Assembly: GCF_024323335.1 (NCBI RefSeq)
Contig: NC_066581.1
Location: 184,838,830-184,902,829 of the forward strand
Length of the DNA: 64,000 bases
Source: Lathyrus oleraceus
Taxonomy: Eukaryota > Streptophyta > Magnoliopsida > Fabales > Fabaceae
Direction: 5' to 3'
Part shown: positions 45,883-58,200 of the stretch, one piece after another
Layout of the letters: each line of letters begins with the position of its first letter
Numbering within the stretch: the first letter of the stretch is position 1
The notes under the pieces: model-generated
Databases searched by the model: none
What the model was told of the DNA's origin: nothing
The model's input: only the letters and a program-made list of their open reading frames with translations
Position numbers and translations under genes: made by a program

Positions 45883-46193
45883 CAGTCTTGAAATGTTGGC
45901 TTTGGTGTAGTACCGGTGAGTCAGCTTGTCTTCAAAATAAATGAAGAACACAGAGTTAGACCATAGGACAAGAAGCCGGGAACAAAACCTACTTATGCAC
46001 ATGATGCATGCAATGGTTGTGCGTATGATTTGTTTTTTATTTCAAAGGAACTCTAGGGTTTTATTTGCAAATTTTGGGAAATATTAATCATTTATCACAT
46101 ATGGAATCATCTCATCAAATAATATCAGGGAAAAGAAGTACAACATTGTCAATCATATACAAGAGAAAAGGAAAATAATCATCCTATGGATCC
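45883..46193 (-). other. Element C spacer between ORF1 and gag
   Basis: An acceptor-like ATTTTGAAG on the minus strand (near 45935) is followed by an open gag-like frame with no ATG at the corresponding site. I see no gene. Confidence 0.55.
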
Positions 46194-47645
46194 CTAGAAA
46201 CAATCATCTAAAGCTCTGGACACAGGAAGATAAGATGCACGAAGTCTCTTCACCTCCCTCTCGTAGGCTACCTCCATATCTGCCTTCTCCTTGGCGAGTC
46301 GATCATACTTCCTCTTCCAAAACTTGGAAGACTGAGGAAGTAGAGAAGTCCATGCATCATTAGGATTATCAATAACCTGATGTTCGAGGAACTCTATCAG
46401 AACATCCTTCTCTCTGATCTGCTGAAGCAACTCTTCCCTTTCACGGATCCAGGCACGTGATCGGTCTTCGTCTCTCAACTCCTCTACTCCTTGGTTAGGG
46501 AGGGTTGAAGGCCCAGCCATAACCAAAGGTGTAGGTCTCGGATACTCGTAAGGCATGAGATATTCAGACGCTCTCTTCCTAACCCAAGCAGTATAAGGCT
46601 CCATAGCAACACAATTCTTAGGACCCAACTCCTTCCTTCCTTTCCTATGAATCTTGCGCCAGGCGCGGACCATTCTACCCTTCAAGCCTTGGGAATCTTT
46701 ACCCTCCTGAAAGAACACACCCTCTAACAGAATGTTATTAGGTTTATCCTTTAGGGGGAATCCAAGCTGACGACGTGCCAAAACAGGGTTGTAGTTAATC
46801 CCACCACATGTACCAAGAAGAGGTACATTGGAGAATTCACCATAAGAGTCGATAATCTGCACACCATCATACACACGGTTGTACTAAGAGATATCATCAT
46901 TGGTGAGAGACATAAGTCTCGTGGACCACCGTAGACATCCTTTGTTCTCCTTGAAGGAGACCGTCTGTGGTAAGTGCGAAATGAACCACTTATACAACAG
47001 AGACAAACAACATACAATGGCACCACCACCCTTTGCATTCCTCATATGCAAAGAGAAATAGGTATCACCCAACAGATTCGGAACAGGATTAAGATTAGAA
47101 AAGATCCTAATAGCGTTCACATCCATAAACTTGTCGATGTTGGGGAACAATACCAATCCATAGATGAGAAGTACAAATATGGCTTCAAAGGCATCCTCAC
47201 TCATGGCCTTCCCATATACAGTAGCTTGAGCAATGAGGAACTCAGAAGGGAGACCTTGAATTCCACCTTTGGTAGTCATATGAGCACCAACCAGAGATTC
47301 ATCTATATGCAACATGTCAGCTATCTCTTGAGAAGTAGGAACACTCTCTAAGCCACTGAACGGCAACTGGCCTAGAATCGGTATACCCACAAGATAAGCA
47401 TACTCCTCAAGTGTAGGCAAAAGTTGAAAATCCGGAAACGTGAAGCAACGGTACAAAGGATCATAAAACTGCACCAATACACTCATCAACCCTTCATCCA
47501 CCTGAGTAGTCAGAAGAGGAAGAAGCTTCCCAAAACGAGCCTTGAAACCCAAAGGATCTAATACATAGGATGTCAGATTCCTTAACTCTTTCAAATCTGG
47601 TTGTCTGAAACTGTACTTCTTTGTATTCCTTCTTTGTCTTTCCAT
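46194..47645 (-). pseudogene. Element C ORF1 (one nonsense mutation)
   Basis: It is homologous to ORF1 of A over the whole length: FYDPLYRCFTFPDFQLLPTL, GDTYFSLHMRNAKGGGAIVC and GGINYNPVLARRQLGF. It starts MERQRRNTKKYSF at 47645. A single TAG near 46884-46886 replaces a Trp present at the same place in D, and the two halves are in the same frame. The C-terminal region is shorter than in A. Confidence 0.88.
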
Positions 47646-48537
47646 GTCTGAAAGTTTTGCAAATAAACCCCTTAAGTTCCTTGAAAATTTTCTTCATTAT
47701 TGATGATATGGATGCAAATGAGTGCATGAATGCATGAATGCAACAATCACACTCAAGGATCAAGCAAAGCACACCAAACAAAGGTCATGGGATGGATCAT
47801 GTTATCCTTAATATCAATCATCCATTTTGGTGGATTATGGTTTACACCTTATCAACACCCAAGTTCCATTGATATTAATGATACATGAACGGATCAACCA
47901 TGAATCAAGGGTTTGTTGCAAGTCACGAGCATGGAGTCTTGGTTAAGAACCACCCAAAGGGAGTGCACTAGGGTTTAAACATGCCAAACATGTTCTACAA
48001 GAGGTTCCCATAGTCATCATCCCATCTTTCGGATATTATCGGAGAAATGACTACTCGTATTCCAAAAATATTCTCAAGAGAGACTCTTATGAGTGTAGTA
48101 TCACGTAACAATCGTATCAAATCTTACACTTGAACGACTTTCGCACTACATCCTAAAAATAGGCCAAGATGGGCTTGGTAAACTAAGGTCCTTGGCTTCT
48201 AAGGTCTATATTGGAAAGAGTAATGTCTAACCACAACTTACTTGTGTGACATTATTGATCCCAACATGACCTCTACCAAGTGAATGGACTTGCAAATCAA
48301 CTTGCTAAGGAATAACTCCACACAAGTCAACAAGACTATGCCATTCTCCTATCCTAAGTGCACTCGAGTCCGGGTATAGAACTCATCTCACAAAGATCAC
48401 CAAGCATACAAGGAATTAATATCAAGCAAATCAATCATTACATACAATACAATAATCCCAAATTGCACAAAAATATGTCACAAGACAATACAATACAACA
48501 AGCATGAAAAGTTGGCAAAACCCACTAGGCAAATTCT
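47646..48537 (-). other. Element C 5' leader
   Basis: AT-rich non-coding sequence between PBS and ORF1. Apart from short ATGAATGC repetition near 47720 I see nothing in it. Confidence 0.65.
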
Positions 48538-48555
48538 TCCCCAGCAGAGTCACCA
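48538..48555 (-). other. Primer-binding site of element C
   Basis: The minus strand reads TGGTGACTCTGCTGGGGA, one base different from A. It is separated from the LTR by six bases rather than two. Confidence 0.8.
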
Positions 48556-48622
48556 TTTTTCTGTAGCGGGGTATTCGTTACCATTAGAGATATTGACTAA
48601 ATCCAAGGTAAATCGTACAAGT

Positions 48623-48632
48623 CAAGTCGCCA
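48623..48632 (-). other. PBS-like box in U5 of C
   Basis: The minus strand reads TGGCGACTTG, about 60-70 nt from the LTR end. Confidence 0.4.
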
Positions 48633-48749
48633 CCGCACTTCTATTTATCCAAAGGAATGGTTAGAAAGCGAATAAAAACCTAATAGTTTTAACAAAAACT
48701 AGTAAAAGAAACAGAGATCTGGGTAAGGGGGTTGGTTATGCAATGGGAA

Positions 48750-48786
48750 GGTGTTAGGCACCCAAAACATCCTAGGTACTCCTAGG
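48750..48786 (-). other. U5 twin-hairpin module, C 5' LTR
   Basis: Hairpin 2 is GGTGTTAGGCACC (48750-48762) and hairpin 1 is CCTAGG-TACT-CCTAGG (48771-48786). The same loop as in A and B is kept, with a different, perfectly paired stem. Confidence 0.72.
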
Positions 48787-50313
48787 GAGCCCTTTTCATA
48801 CTTGTTGCAAAGGTTGTTGTTTTTGTGAAAATTTGTTTGTGCAAACATGATTGAAGAGATGAGAAGAGAATATACAAGTTTATTTACATTTTGTGTTTGG
48901 ATGGATAAACCCATTGCCTACGTACCATCTTAAAAAGATTAGGATCAAAACCTTGTAGTTCGGGATAAAAATCTCAAAACAAGTTGGTGAATTGATTGGT
49001 CCAAAAGCCTTAAGGTCTTTTGTTATCAAAGGGAGAAAACTCAACCAAACCACAAATCCACCATGTGAGGATAGCTTCAACATGCTAGTGAGGGGTTAAC
49101 CCTATAATAAGCATGGAAGACTCATTGTCCATCACTAAGGATATAGGTGAGTATTACATCTACCACAAGGATAACTCAAACCTAATAGCTAAGGGTTATG
49201 AAAGATTTTGATTAAGAAGGTGGCCATTGGAACCACAAAAAACACATTTGAATGGGTTATATTTGCCAATTAGAAGTATATACAAAAATGGTCAAAGTTG
49301 ACTTAAAGATTCAATTCAAAATAAGTGTTATGAAAAGAAAGTTTGAAAATCAAAAGCATAAGGCTTGGGTTTCTAATGTTTGAAAACAATAGTTAAATGT
49401 TTGCACAAAAAGTTTTGGCTTGGGTTAGAGTGGAGAGAAGAAGAAGAAGGGCTAAGTCCTAAGTAAAGCAAAAAGGTGAGGGAAGAAGGAACAAAACCAC
49501 CATGAGGAGTTCCTCTCTTGAAATCATATTGATGATCCAAGTAGCTCCCATCCTTTGGAATAAGCAATCACAAAGCATAAGCAATCAAACAAGTCTCATA
49601 AGAGATCCTCAATGTATCTTGTATCTTCCACTTGGATGAACATGGCAATGGTCCTCCAATTAAGCTCAAATGGAAACTCCTAGCACAAAAGCACACACAT
49701 AAAAAGTTCCATGAAGTAAAACAAGAATGGACAAGAGTGAGTTTAGAGATTTGGTCCTTCTAATCCATCTTCATCATTAAGATCCTTTTACTCCAATTTT
49801 GAATAAGGAAGGTCCTAGAATCTAAGTCCAATTCTCCATTTCTTTGCATAGGAAAGTCCTAGAAACTAAGTCCATTTCTTTGCATTTGGTCCACAACAAT
49901 CAAAACAAAAACACAAGCATAATAATATATACACAATTATGTGCTCAAGTGAGGAAAAGGCAAATGGCATTAACATAAACATGTGCTCAAATGAGCAAAG
50001 AGAAAAGCAAATGGATAATATGTGCAAGAATAGTAAATTGCATAAAAGTAAATTGCATAAAGTAAATGTTAATTGTCAATAGTTAGTGTTAGTAGTTAGT
50101 GTGCCATAAGGCAAATTTAGCACTATGTTAAACAATCGTAATTGGACTTATGTAGAAGTCACAACTATCTGAGGCCGGTCAATAATAATGTAGGCAACAA
50201 CACAAGTTAGAAGTCTTGATTAGATAACCAAGTTCTAACAACTTGCCATGCCAAAAAGAAAATGAGAATTGATCTTGTATTGGTTTAAGCCTTTTGCATG
50301 ATTTAGAAGACAA

Positions 50314-50318
50314 CCTAT
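50314..50318. repeat. Probable target-site duplication CCTAT, left of D
   Basis: These five bases precede the first base of LTR D. The partner lies outside the window, so this is a prediction. Confidence 0.5.
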
Positions 50319-50372
50319 TGTCGCGACCTAAAAAAGGGAATGCGAAAAAACAACCGGCAAAAAAAGCAATGA

Positions 50373-50386
50373 CAGAAGAGTCGCCA
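50373..50386 (-). other. PBS-like box in U5 of D
   Basis: The minus strand reads TGGCGACTCTTCTG, about 55-65 nt from the LTR end. The first ten bases equal the PBS. Confidence 0.5.
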
Positions 50387-50508
50387 CCGTGCGTTATTTA
50401 TCCCAAAGGAGGGAAAGGAAACGCTCAAAGTAAACCTGGAAAAAGGAAAGGAAAAGACAAGGTCTCGCAACCAAATCTCGGGTTCGGGAGTCGATTATGC
50501 GAAGGGAA

Positions 50509-50545
50509 GGTATTAGCACCCCTATGCATCCGTAGTACTCTACGG
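50509..50545 (-). other. U5 twin-hairpin module, D 3' LTR
   Basis: Hairpin 2 is GGTATTAGCACC (50509-50520) and hairpin 1 is CCGTAG-TACT-CTACGG (50530-50545). One base pair is exchanged on both sides relative to A. Confidence 0.72.
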
Positions 50546-51046
50546 GATCCACTCTTGTTGTTCTTGTCTAAAGGGTGTGTGTTTATCTAATGTACTAGTT
50601 ACTAAAAGAGGGGTCAAAATAAAATGACTCGCACGGATGTCGCATCCACTACATACGTATCTCATATGAATATGAGAATCAGAGTCTTCGTAGCTCGGCT
50701 GACATATTTGTTTATTTTGTGTTTTTATGATGAACGACGTTACTACGCGATCTACCGGATGCTCGACCTTTGGAGACTTACTCGCCTGTAGTAGAAGGAG
50801 TTAACGTGTCCTTAGGAGAAGTCCTAGACGAAGGAACCGTGCTACCTTAATTGACATACAAACGAGAGACTATACGAAGCCTAGCAATCCTATGGGGAGA
50901 CGATCACACCATACAAAACAAATATGCATAAAGTAAACATGCCAACAAGGGGGCTCAAACATACATGGGTAGGACTTTAGTCAAGAGGGGTCATATCAAC
51001 CTCGACAAACAAGCCATGGGAAGGTAATCAAATGGGCTCTTAACCA

Positions 51047-51063
51047 CTGACATTGAACGTCAG
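51047..51063 (-). other. Hairpin in LTR D matching the telomere-motif hairpin
   Basis: CTGAC, loop ATTGAAC, GTCAG. Compared with TAAC/GTTA in A and B, one pair has changed on both sides (TGAC/GTCA). Outer ACC/GGT can extend the stem around a bulge. Confidence 0.5.
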
Positions 51064-51927
51064 GGTGAGCAGATCAAAAGGGTAATGAGGATAAGACCTC
51101 ATAGATCTTAACCCTGGATAGGGTGAGCTCATGACAAAAAGTGGGGATTCAGAAAGGTGGAACCCTCTCCACTGACTGAACGGACAAAAGATCTTGGGCT
51201 TTTGTTCTAGAGCATCGACACGTAGTGTGAGCTTAAAGAACAACCCACTGAATAACGGGGGATTGACTACTAATCCCTTTTATCCGTCAATTGCCTCTTC
51301 ATGGAGGTCTTCAACACTGGTACCTCTTCTTGGAGGTCTTTGGGCACAAAAGTAAACACACAAAAACATTGCCTCCTATCGAGGTCTTCCAGCTAAGAAA
51401 GCGGTAAAATACTGAAAAATGTAAAAGAGATCAAAAGATCTACCACACGGATAAAGATCCGAAGTAACAGCAACTAAAGAAACAAGAAACCCGGAGATCT
51501 CTCAGGCTTGCACCATCAAAGAAAGCAAGTTAACAAATCAATCAGAACAAATCTCCAAATGATATCCCACAAATAAAATGGAATACCAAGCAATCTATCT
51601 CTTCTAGAGTCATGTGAGCCCTCACAAAAACTCAACAAACAGGTTAGAGAAACGAGATGGGGTGCAATCAAGAATTGCACCAAACAAAGGAATCATAGCA
51701 ACAACAGTGTTCGTGCTACAAAAAGCTCACAAAAGCAACCAAGGGTGAGAGGCCTAAACCTCTAGTTAAATAAATGCATCAAAAGGGTATCAAAACTCGA
51801 ACTCAAGGGGCAAGGATCCACACATCAAGATATGACATACATACTAAAGCATGTGTCCGGATGCAATAGAAAACATGTCACAACAAACACAAAACAGATT
51901 AGAGAGCAAACAGAAAAAGTAGCTACT

Positions 51928-52012
51928 GTCGCGATCGCTACTGCTTCACTTAGCGAAGGCTTAGCGAAGCTTCGCTACAGGTTCGCTTAGCGAAGCGGCT
52001 AGCGAATGCCTG
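51928..52012 (-). repeat. Palindrome cluster downstream of the TATA box in D
   Basis: Several copies of TTCGCTTAGCGAA-type words lie about 407 bp downstream of the TATA box in the direction of transcription. Confidence 0.72.
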
Positions 52013-52418
52013 CGGGTTCTGGATTCTTCTCTGATAACAGTACGATTTCCGAAACCCCTAACCCTGTGGTATCCATTTCAGAAATTGAGTGATCAAACAT
52101 TCAAGGTATGGTTTTACACATTCATGCACATCTAAACCCACATGCAAACCTACAAACCCAATCTTCCAAATTCACCCATAATACCTCATACATTTAGAAA
52201 TTTCAAATCGAAAGCATAAAGTAATGGAAATAGGACAAACCTGATTGGAGAGATCGAATGAAATTGAATTGCACCGTTGGGTTTGCAATGCCACCGTCAA
52301 GGTTTGTGTGAGGCGGAAGTGAGAAGTGTGTGAGTCAGAGTGAAAAGTGATGTTTGGAGGCTGCACCAAAAATTCTCTCTCTCTTATTCTCTAGCGTTTT
52401 GTTTCAATGAATTTTAGA

Positions 52419-52425
52419 ATTTATA
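52419..52425 (-). promoter_or_regulatory. TATA box of LTR D
   Basis: The minus strand reads CAGAGTATAAATTC, about 460 bp from the U3 start. Confidence 0.6.
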
Positions 52426-52507
52426 CTCTGATTTTCGTGGTTTGGTGGGCTCAGAATGAAGGCAACTCAAGCCCAAAATTTATCTGTTATACTTTTTTAT
52501 TTTCAAA

Positions 52508-52608
52508 ACGCGTGGGCTTCGCCTAGCGAAGAATTTGCTCGTCTAGCGAGCATGACAGTTCAGACTCTGGTGGCTCGCTAGGCGAACCATTCTTCTCGCC
52601 TAGCGAGC
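52508..52608 (-). repeat. Palindrome cluster upstream of the TATA box in D
   Basis: Four copies of TTCGCCTAGCGAA-type words, with GAGCATGACAGTTCA repeated twice after them. The nearest copy is about 83 bp upstream of the TATA box. Confidence 0.75.
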
Positions 52609-52887
52609 ATGACAGTTCAAGTCATCTTTCCGAATTTGTAACCTGTGCGCTGGACCTTTGTTCCTTCAAGAGTAATATGTCGAATGATGAATAGTCCTCA
52701 TGTTGGAAGTAACTCAAGTCATCCCCTAGCCATTTGACCCTCAGTTGACCTTTGGCTTTTGATATCCAAACTTCTTGGAAGATAAACTCTTAGAGCTAAT
52801 TCTGATTGACATGATGAAATGCAATATGAAATGTTAAATGACCTAAAATGAATGCATGAATGAGGAGGGCAAATTTGAGGTGCTACA

Positions 52888-52900
52888 GCTGCCCCTATTC
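52888..52900 (-). other. Polypurine tract of element D
   Basis: The minus strand reads GAATAGGGGCAGC, identical to A and B. Confidence 0.85.
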
Positions 52901-53014
52901 AATCAACTGTGAACCTGAACGGATGAAAGCAACGACTATCAGTCCTTCAAGGTAAACAGGGATTGAATACCCAAAGAACCGGAGAATTTGCACTCTGCCG
53001 AGGATGAATCCATG

Positions 53015-53965
53015 AAAGCGAGGCCATTTACCGATGGCGGCTTCAAAACAGATTTGATATTTACCGATATCAAGGAAAGCGAGGCCATTTACCGATGGCG
53101 GCTTCAAAACAAAATTTGATATTTACCGATATCAAAGAAAGCGAGGCCATTTACCGATGGCGGCTTCAAAACAAAATTTGATATTTACCGATATCAAAGA
53201 AAGCGAGGCCATTTACCGATGGCGGCTTCGAAACAGATTTGATATTTACCGATATCAAGGAAATCGAGGCCATTTACTGATGACGGCTTCACAACAGATT
53301 TGATATTTACCGATATCAAGGAAAGCGAGGCCATTTACCGATGGCGGCTTCAAAACAGGTTTGATATTTACCGATATCAAAGAAAGAAAGGCCATTTACC
53401 GATGGCAGCTTCACTAGGGAGGAAAAAGATGTTTACAAGTGAAACAAGACCAGACATTTACCGATGACTGGGAAGGAACTCGATGTTTACCGACATCGAA
53501 CAATGATGTTTATAAATGAAACAATACCAGACATTTACCGATGACTGGGAAGGAACTCGTTGTTTACCGACATCTAACAATGATGTTTACAGACACCAGG
53601 GAAAGAATATATTTATGAAACGAAACCATTTACCGATGGCGACAATGAAATACTCGATATTTACGGATAGCGAATCTGCTGGGGAATCTTAAATGACAAA
53701 AACCATTTACCGATGGTTAACAAGCGACTGATGTTTACCGAGACCAAAAAAGGAAGGACACACACGGATGTTGACAGAACGATTTTTTGTAGACACCATG
53801 AGAGACATGCCATTTACTGATGGCCAACAATTGGAATTCGACGTTTACCGACATCGAAAGATGATGTTTGCTGACATCAAAGAAAAGCACATACATTTAC
53901 GGGGATCAACACGACACTTACCGGTATCGCAAGGATGATATTTACATATGTCAAACTAAGGCAGA
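53015..53965 (-). repeat. 3' UTR hairpin array of element D
   Basis: A regular 61-62 bp monomer (53020-53400) contains two hairpins, GCCAT/ATGGC and TTTGATAT/ATATCAAA, both around the loop TTACCG. Irregular units follow, including AACCAT/ATGGTT and CGATGT/ACATCG. About 25 hairpins in all. Confidence 0.87.
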
Positions 53966-55296
53966 CACTTGTCGTGGACTAAATCGGAAGGGAATCAAGC
54001 TTTCCTTTCACGGGCTGGTGAGAAAATAAATCTCACCGGGATTATCGATTCTGAATGTTGCCAAGACAACTGTTGCAAATGTGCTACACTGATGTTGAAA
54101 AATGATCCGTCTCTTCCGGAGATATGATCCAATCTGGTTTAATACATGTATGCATATGTTTGAGTTTTTCATGGCGTAATGCTCCATACCGAATGGAAAT
54201 GCTACGCGATTTGAGAATGCGAATGCAAATGATGATTACTACATGCAAGATGCAAAGGGAGGAAAACTCCTGCTGGGAAAGCAAATGATAACTTTACTGA
54301 GCACACAATTTCTGATTCGATCTTCCAACTATGTGTGGACATACAACAATTTTGCTGAGGATGCTTACTAATCTGACATTCTCGAAACGGTAGAGAAACC
54401 AACTCAACTGGGGAGTCACTTGTTGGGAAAACACCAACCTCTCGACCATGTTGGGGAAACAAATTCTGAACGCGACTTAGACGACCCAACTTCCTACACG
54501 ACTGGACAGTGTTGAAACAACGGGGTCTTCCTTCGAACAAACTTTGGCTCATCTGCTTTAGCCATCACTCAAAGATAGTAACCTGCAAAACGGCAAGACA
54601 TACATGCCCCTGGGGATCGTATGGACAAAATATACTCAAGTGTACTCAACATTCAAAATGATTTTCATATGTTTTATCTTTCCGCACGTCATTGTCTAGC
54701 CTTCAGGTTTTTAGATGCAATGTTTATCAAAAATGCGGTCGTTTTTTGCAAACAAAACAGTAGAATAAAAAACACAAGAGAGCAATTTGACTGAATAACG
54801 ACTTTTATTGATTGAAAATGGCCTATAAAGGCAAATACACCAGGAAGCAATTCCTAGGAAGAGGTAATTGCGCCAAAAGAGAAAATAAACTATCCTATTG
54901 GCAATGTGAACACGACATTCCACTATTTTCTAATTCTGTTATGACTCGTAGATCTTCACTTTCCCCCAAATTCCTTGCTTTCTAAGAAGAATGATTGGAC
55001 CGATCATATCACTCAAGATGGTAGACACTGAAACGTGATGAAGTACAGATAACTCAGACTGTAGTCTTCGCTTTAATCCCTCTTTTTCCTGGACCTCCTT
55101 TTCAGGTTTTCAATCCACCGGGATACCCATTTTTGCCTAAGCCGCCTTTGCAGGTTTTCGACTTACCGGGTGTACATATTTTTTATTCTTTATCCCTAAC
55201 TTTTTCCCGAACCTTTTTGCTTTTCTTTTTCTCTTGGCTCGCCGGGATGCCCTTTTTTGCCTGGACTTTCTTTTTTTTTTGGTCCAGCGGGTCAGT
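53966..55296 (-). other. Element D proximal 3' UTR
   Basis: This holds a reduced set of CTGGGGA-type words (54260-54460) and the conserved block next to integrase. I see no gene. Confidence 0.7.
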
Positions 55297-58200
55297 TTAT
55301 GCGAAGTATTTTTTGACTACATCTGAATTCACAGGAGACGGAAAATCTTCACCATCCATAGTTGTAAGCATCAAGGCTCCACCAGAAAAGACCTTTTTAA
55401 CAACATATGGACCTTCATAATTCGGAGTCCACTTGCCCCTGTTATCTGTACCGGAAGGAAGGATCTTCTTCACAACTAAGTCACCTATCTGATAGCTTCG
55501 AGGACGCACTTTCTGATCAAAGGCCTTCTTCATCCTTCTCTGATATAGTTGTCCGTGGCACACAGCTGCTAATCGCTTTTCCTCAATTAAATTTAACTCA
55601 TCAAACCTGGCTTCAACCCACTCAGCCTCGTCAAGTTTTACATCCATCATCACCCTCAAAGAAGGGATTTCAACTTCTACTGGCAAGACTGCCTCCATGC
55701 CATACACAAGTGAAAATGGAGTTGCCCCGGTTGACGTACGCACTGAGGTACGATACCCATGCAAAGCAAAAGGCAACATCTCATGCCAATCCTTGTACGT
55801 CACAACCATCTTTTGCACAATCTTCTTAATGTTCTTGTTTGTCGCCTCTACAACACCATTCATCTTTGGTCTGTAAGGAGAAGAATTATGGTGTTCGATC
55901 TTAAAGTCTTTGCAAAGCTCTTTCATCATCTTGTTATTAAGATTCGAACCATTATCAGTGATGATTCTCTCAGGAACCCCATAACGACAGATAATTTCTT
56001 TCTTAATGAATCGAGCAACCACTTGTCTGGTAACATTGGCATAGGAAGCTGCTTCCACCCACTTGGTAAAGTAATCAATCGCGACTAGGATGAAGCGATG
56101 TCCATTAGAAGAAGTAGGTTCAATTTTTTCAATCATATCGATGCCCCACATCGCGAATGGCCAAGGAGAATTCATGATATTCAGAGGGTTTGGTGGTACA
56201 TGCACTTTATCTACATAGATCTGACATTTGTGGCACTTCCGAGCGTATTTGAAACAATCAGATTCCATGGTTATCCAGTAATAACCGGCTCTTAACAACT
56301 TCTTATCCATTGCATGACCACCAGCATGGGTACCGAAAGATCCCTCGTGTACTTCCTGCATTAACATGTCTGCTTCGTGTCTAACCACGCATCTGAGCAG
56401 AACCATGTCAAAGTTCCTCTTGTACAACACATCATCCTTGTTCAAGTAAAAGCTTCCAGCTAGCCTTTTTCAGTGTCTTCTTGTCATTCTTTGACGCTCC
56501 TTCAGGATACTCTTGGTTTTTGAGGAAATTCTTAATATCATAAAACCACGGCTTCTCATCAATAACAGACTCGGCTGCAAACACATACGCAGGCCTCTCG
56601 AGTCGATTCAAGGCAACGTGTGGCTTATGATTCTGCCAATGAACTTTAATCATGGATGACAATGTGGCTAAGGCATCAGCCATTTGATTTTCATCTCGGG
56701 GTACATGATACAACTTTACTGTCTTGAAGAAAGTCAGGATCCTTCTGGTGTAATCTCTATAAGGAATCAAGTGCGGCTGATGAGCATTCCAGTCCCCATT
56801 GACTTGGTTAATCACTAGAGCGGAATCTCCATAAATGTCCATAGTTTTGATCCTTAGATCGATGGCTTCCTCAATCCCCATGATACAGGCCTCGTACTCA
56901 GCTTCGTTGTTGGTTACTTCAAAAGTCAATTTGGCAGAAAAAGGTATGTGTGCACCTTTAGGATTAATGAGTACTGTCCCAACACCATTTCCACTCACAT
57001 TTACCGCCCCATCAAACATCAGTGTCCACTTGTCATCGGGATCCGGTCCTTCCTCGACAAGAGACTCTTCACAGTCTTTCATCTTTAAGTACATGATATC
57101 TTCATCGGGGAATTCAAACATCATCGGCTGATAGTCATCAATTGGTTGCTCGGCAAGGTAATCAGACAGAATACTACCCTTGATGGCCTTTTGCGACGTG
57201 TACTGGATATCATACTCTGTCAAAATCATCTGCCAACGGGCCACTCGTCCGGTAAGAGCCGACTTTTCAAAGATATACTTTACTGGGTCCATCTTAGAAA
57301 TCAACAAGGTAGTATGGTTCAACATATACTGTCTTAGTCGGCGAGCAGCCCATGCCAAAGCGCAACAAGTTTTCTCGAGCAGCGAATATCTTGTTTCACC
57401 GTCGGTAAACTTTTTGCTAAGGTAGTATATTGCATGCTCTTTTCGACCAGACTCGTCATGCTGTCCCAATACACACCCCATCGAATTCTCTGTTACTGAA
57501 AGGTACATTATCAGAGGCCTCCCAGGAACTGGAGGTATAAGAATTGGAGGTTTCTGCAAATATTCTTTTATCTTATCAAGAGCTTTTTGACAATCATCGT
57601 TCCACCTGATTTCTTGATCTTTTCTTAGCAACTTAAATATCAGTTCGCACGTAGCTGTTAGGTGAGATATGAACCGTGCAATGTAGTTCAGCCTCCCTAA
57701 AAACCCACGAACCTGCTTCTCCGTTCTTGGTTCAGGCATTTCTTGAATAGCTTTTCCTTTCGCTGGATCAACCTCAATCCCTTTCTCACTGACAATGAAA
57801 CCTAACAGCTTTCCAGATCTCACTCCAAATGTACACTTCTTTGGATTCAGCCTCAGTTTGAACTTTCTCAATCTTGCAAACAACTTTTGCAAGTTTACCA
57901 AGTGCTCCTCTTCTGTCTGAGACTTCGCAATCATATCATCCACGTACACTTCAATTTCTTTGTGCTTCATGTCATGAAAGAGAGTCATCATAGCTCTTTG
58001 GTAGGTAGCACCAGCGTTCTTCAACCCAAATGGCATTACCTTATAACAAAACGTACCCCAAGGTGTAATGAATGCCGTCTTCTCCATGTCTTCTGGCGCC
58101 ATCTTGATCTGATTATAGCCAGAAAATCCATCAAAGAAAGAGAAAACCGAGGACTGAGCAGTCTTTTCGACCAATACATCAATGTGAGGTAATGGGAAGT

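Larger units (their letters stand above)
44299..50318 (-). mobile_element. Element C: older Ogre-like element, fragment
   Basis: C is the host of both A (inserted in its gag) and D (inserted in its 5' LTR). Visible parts are the 5' portion of gag, ORF1, leader, PBS and part of the 5' LTR. Its protease, pol and 3' LTR should lie left of A, outside the window. Its proteins and LTR differ clearly from A, B and D, so it belongs to another family of the same branch. Confidence 0.9.
48562..50318 (-). repeat. Element C 5' LTR, inner part
   Basis: It begins TGTAGCGGGGTATTCG, next to the PBS. It carries the U5 module and a PBS-like box. It stops at 50318 where D is inserted, without a CA terminus; the rest should lie right of D, outside the window. 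The open frames inside are unsupported. Confidence 0.82.
50319..52887 (-). repeat. Element D 3' LTR (2569 bp)
   Basis: It starts TGTCGCGACC and ends GAGGTGCTACA, next to the PPT. Only the U5 end, a short hairpin region and the U3 terminus resemble LTRs A and B. The palindrome clusters resemble solo LTR E instead. Confidence 0.92.
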
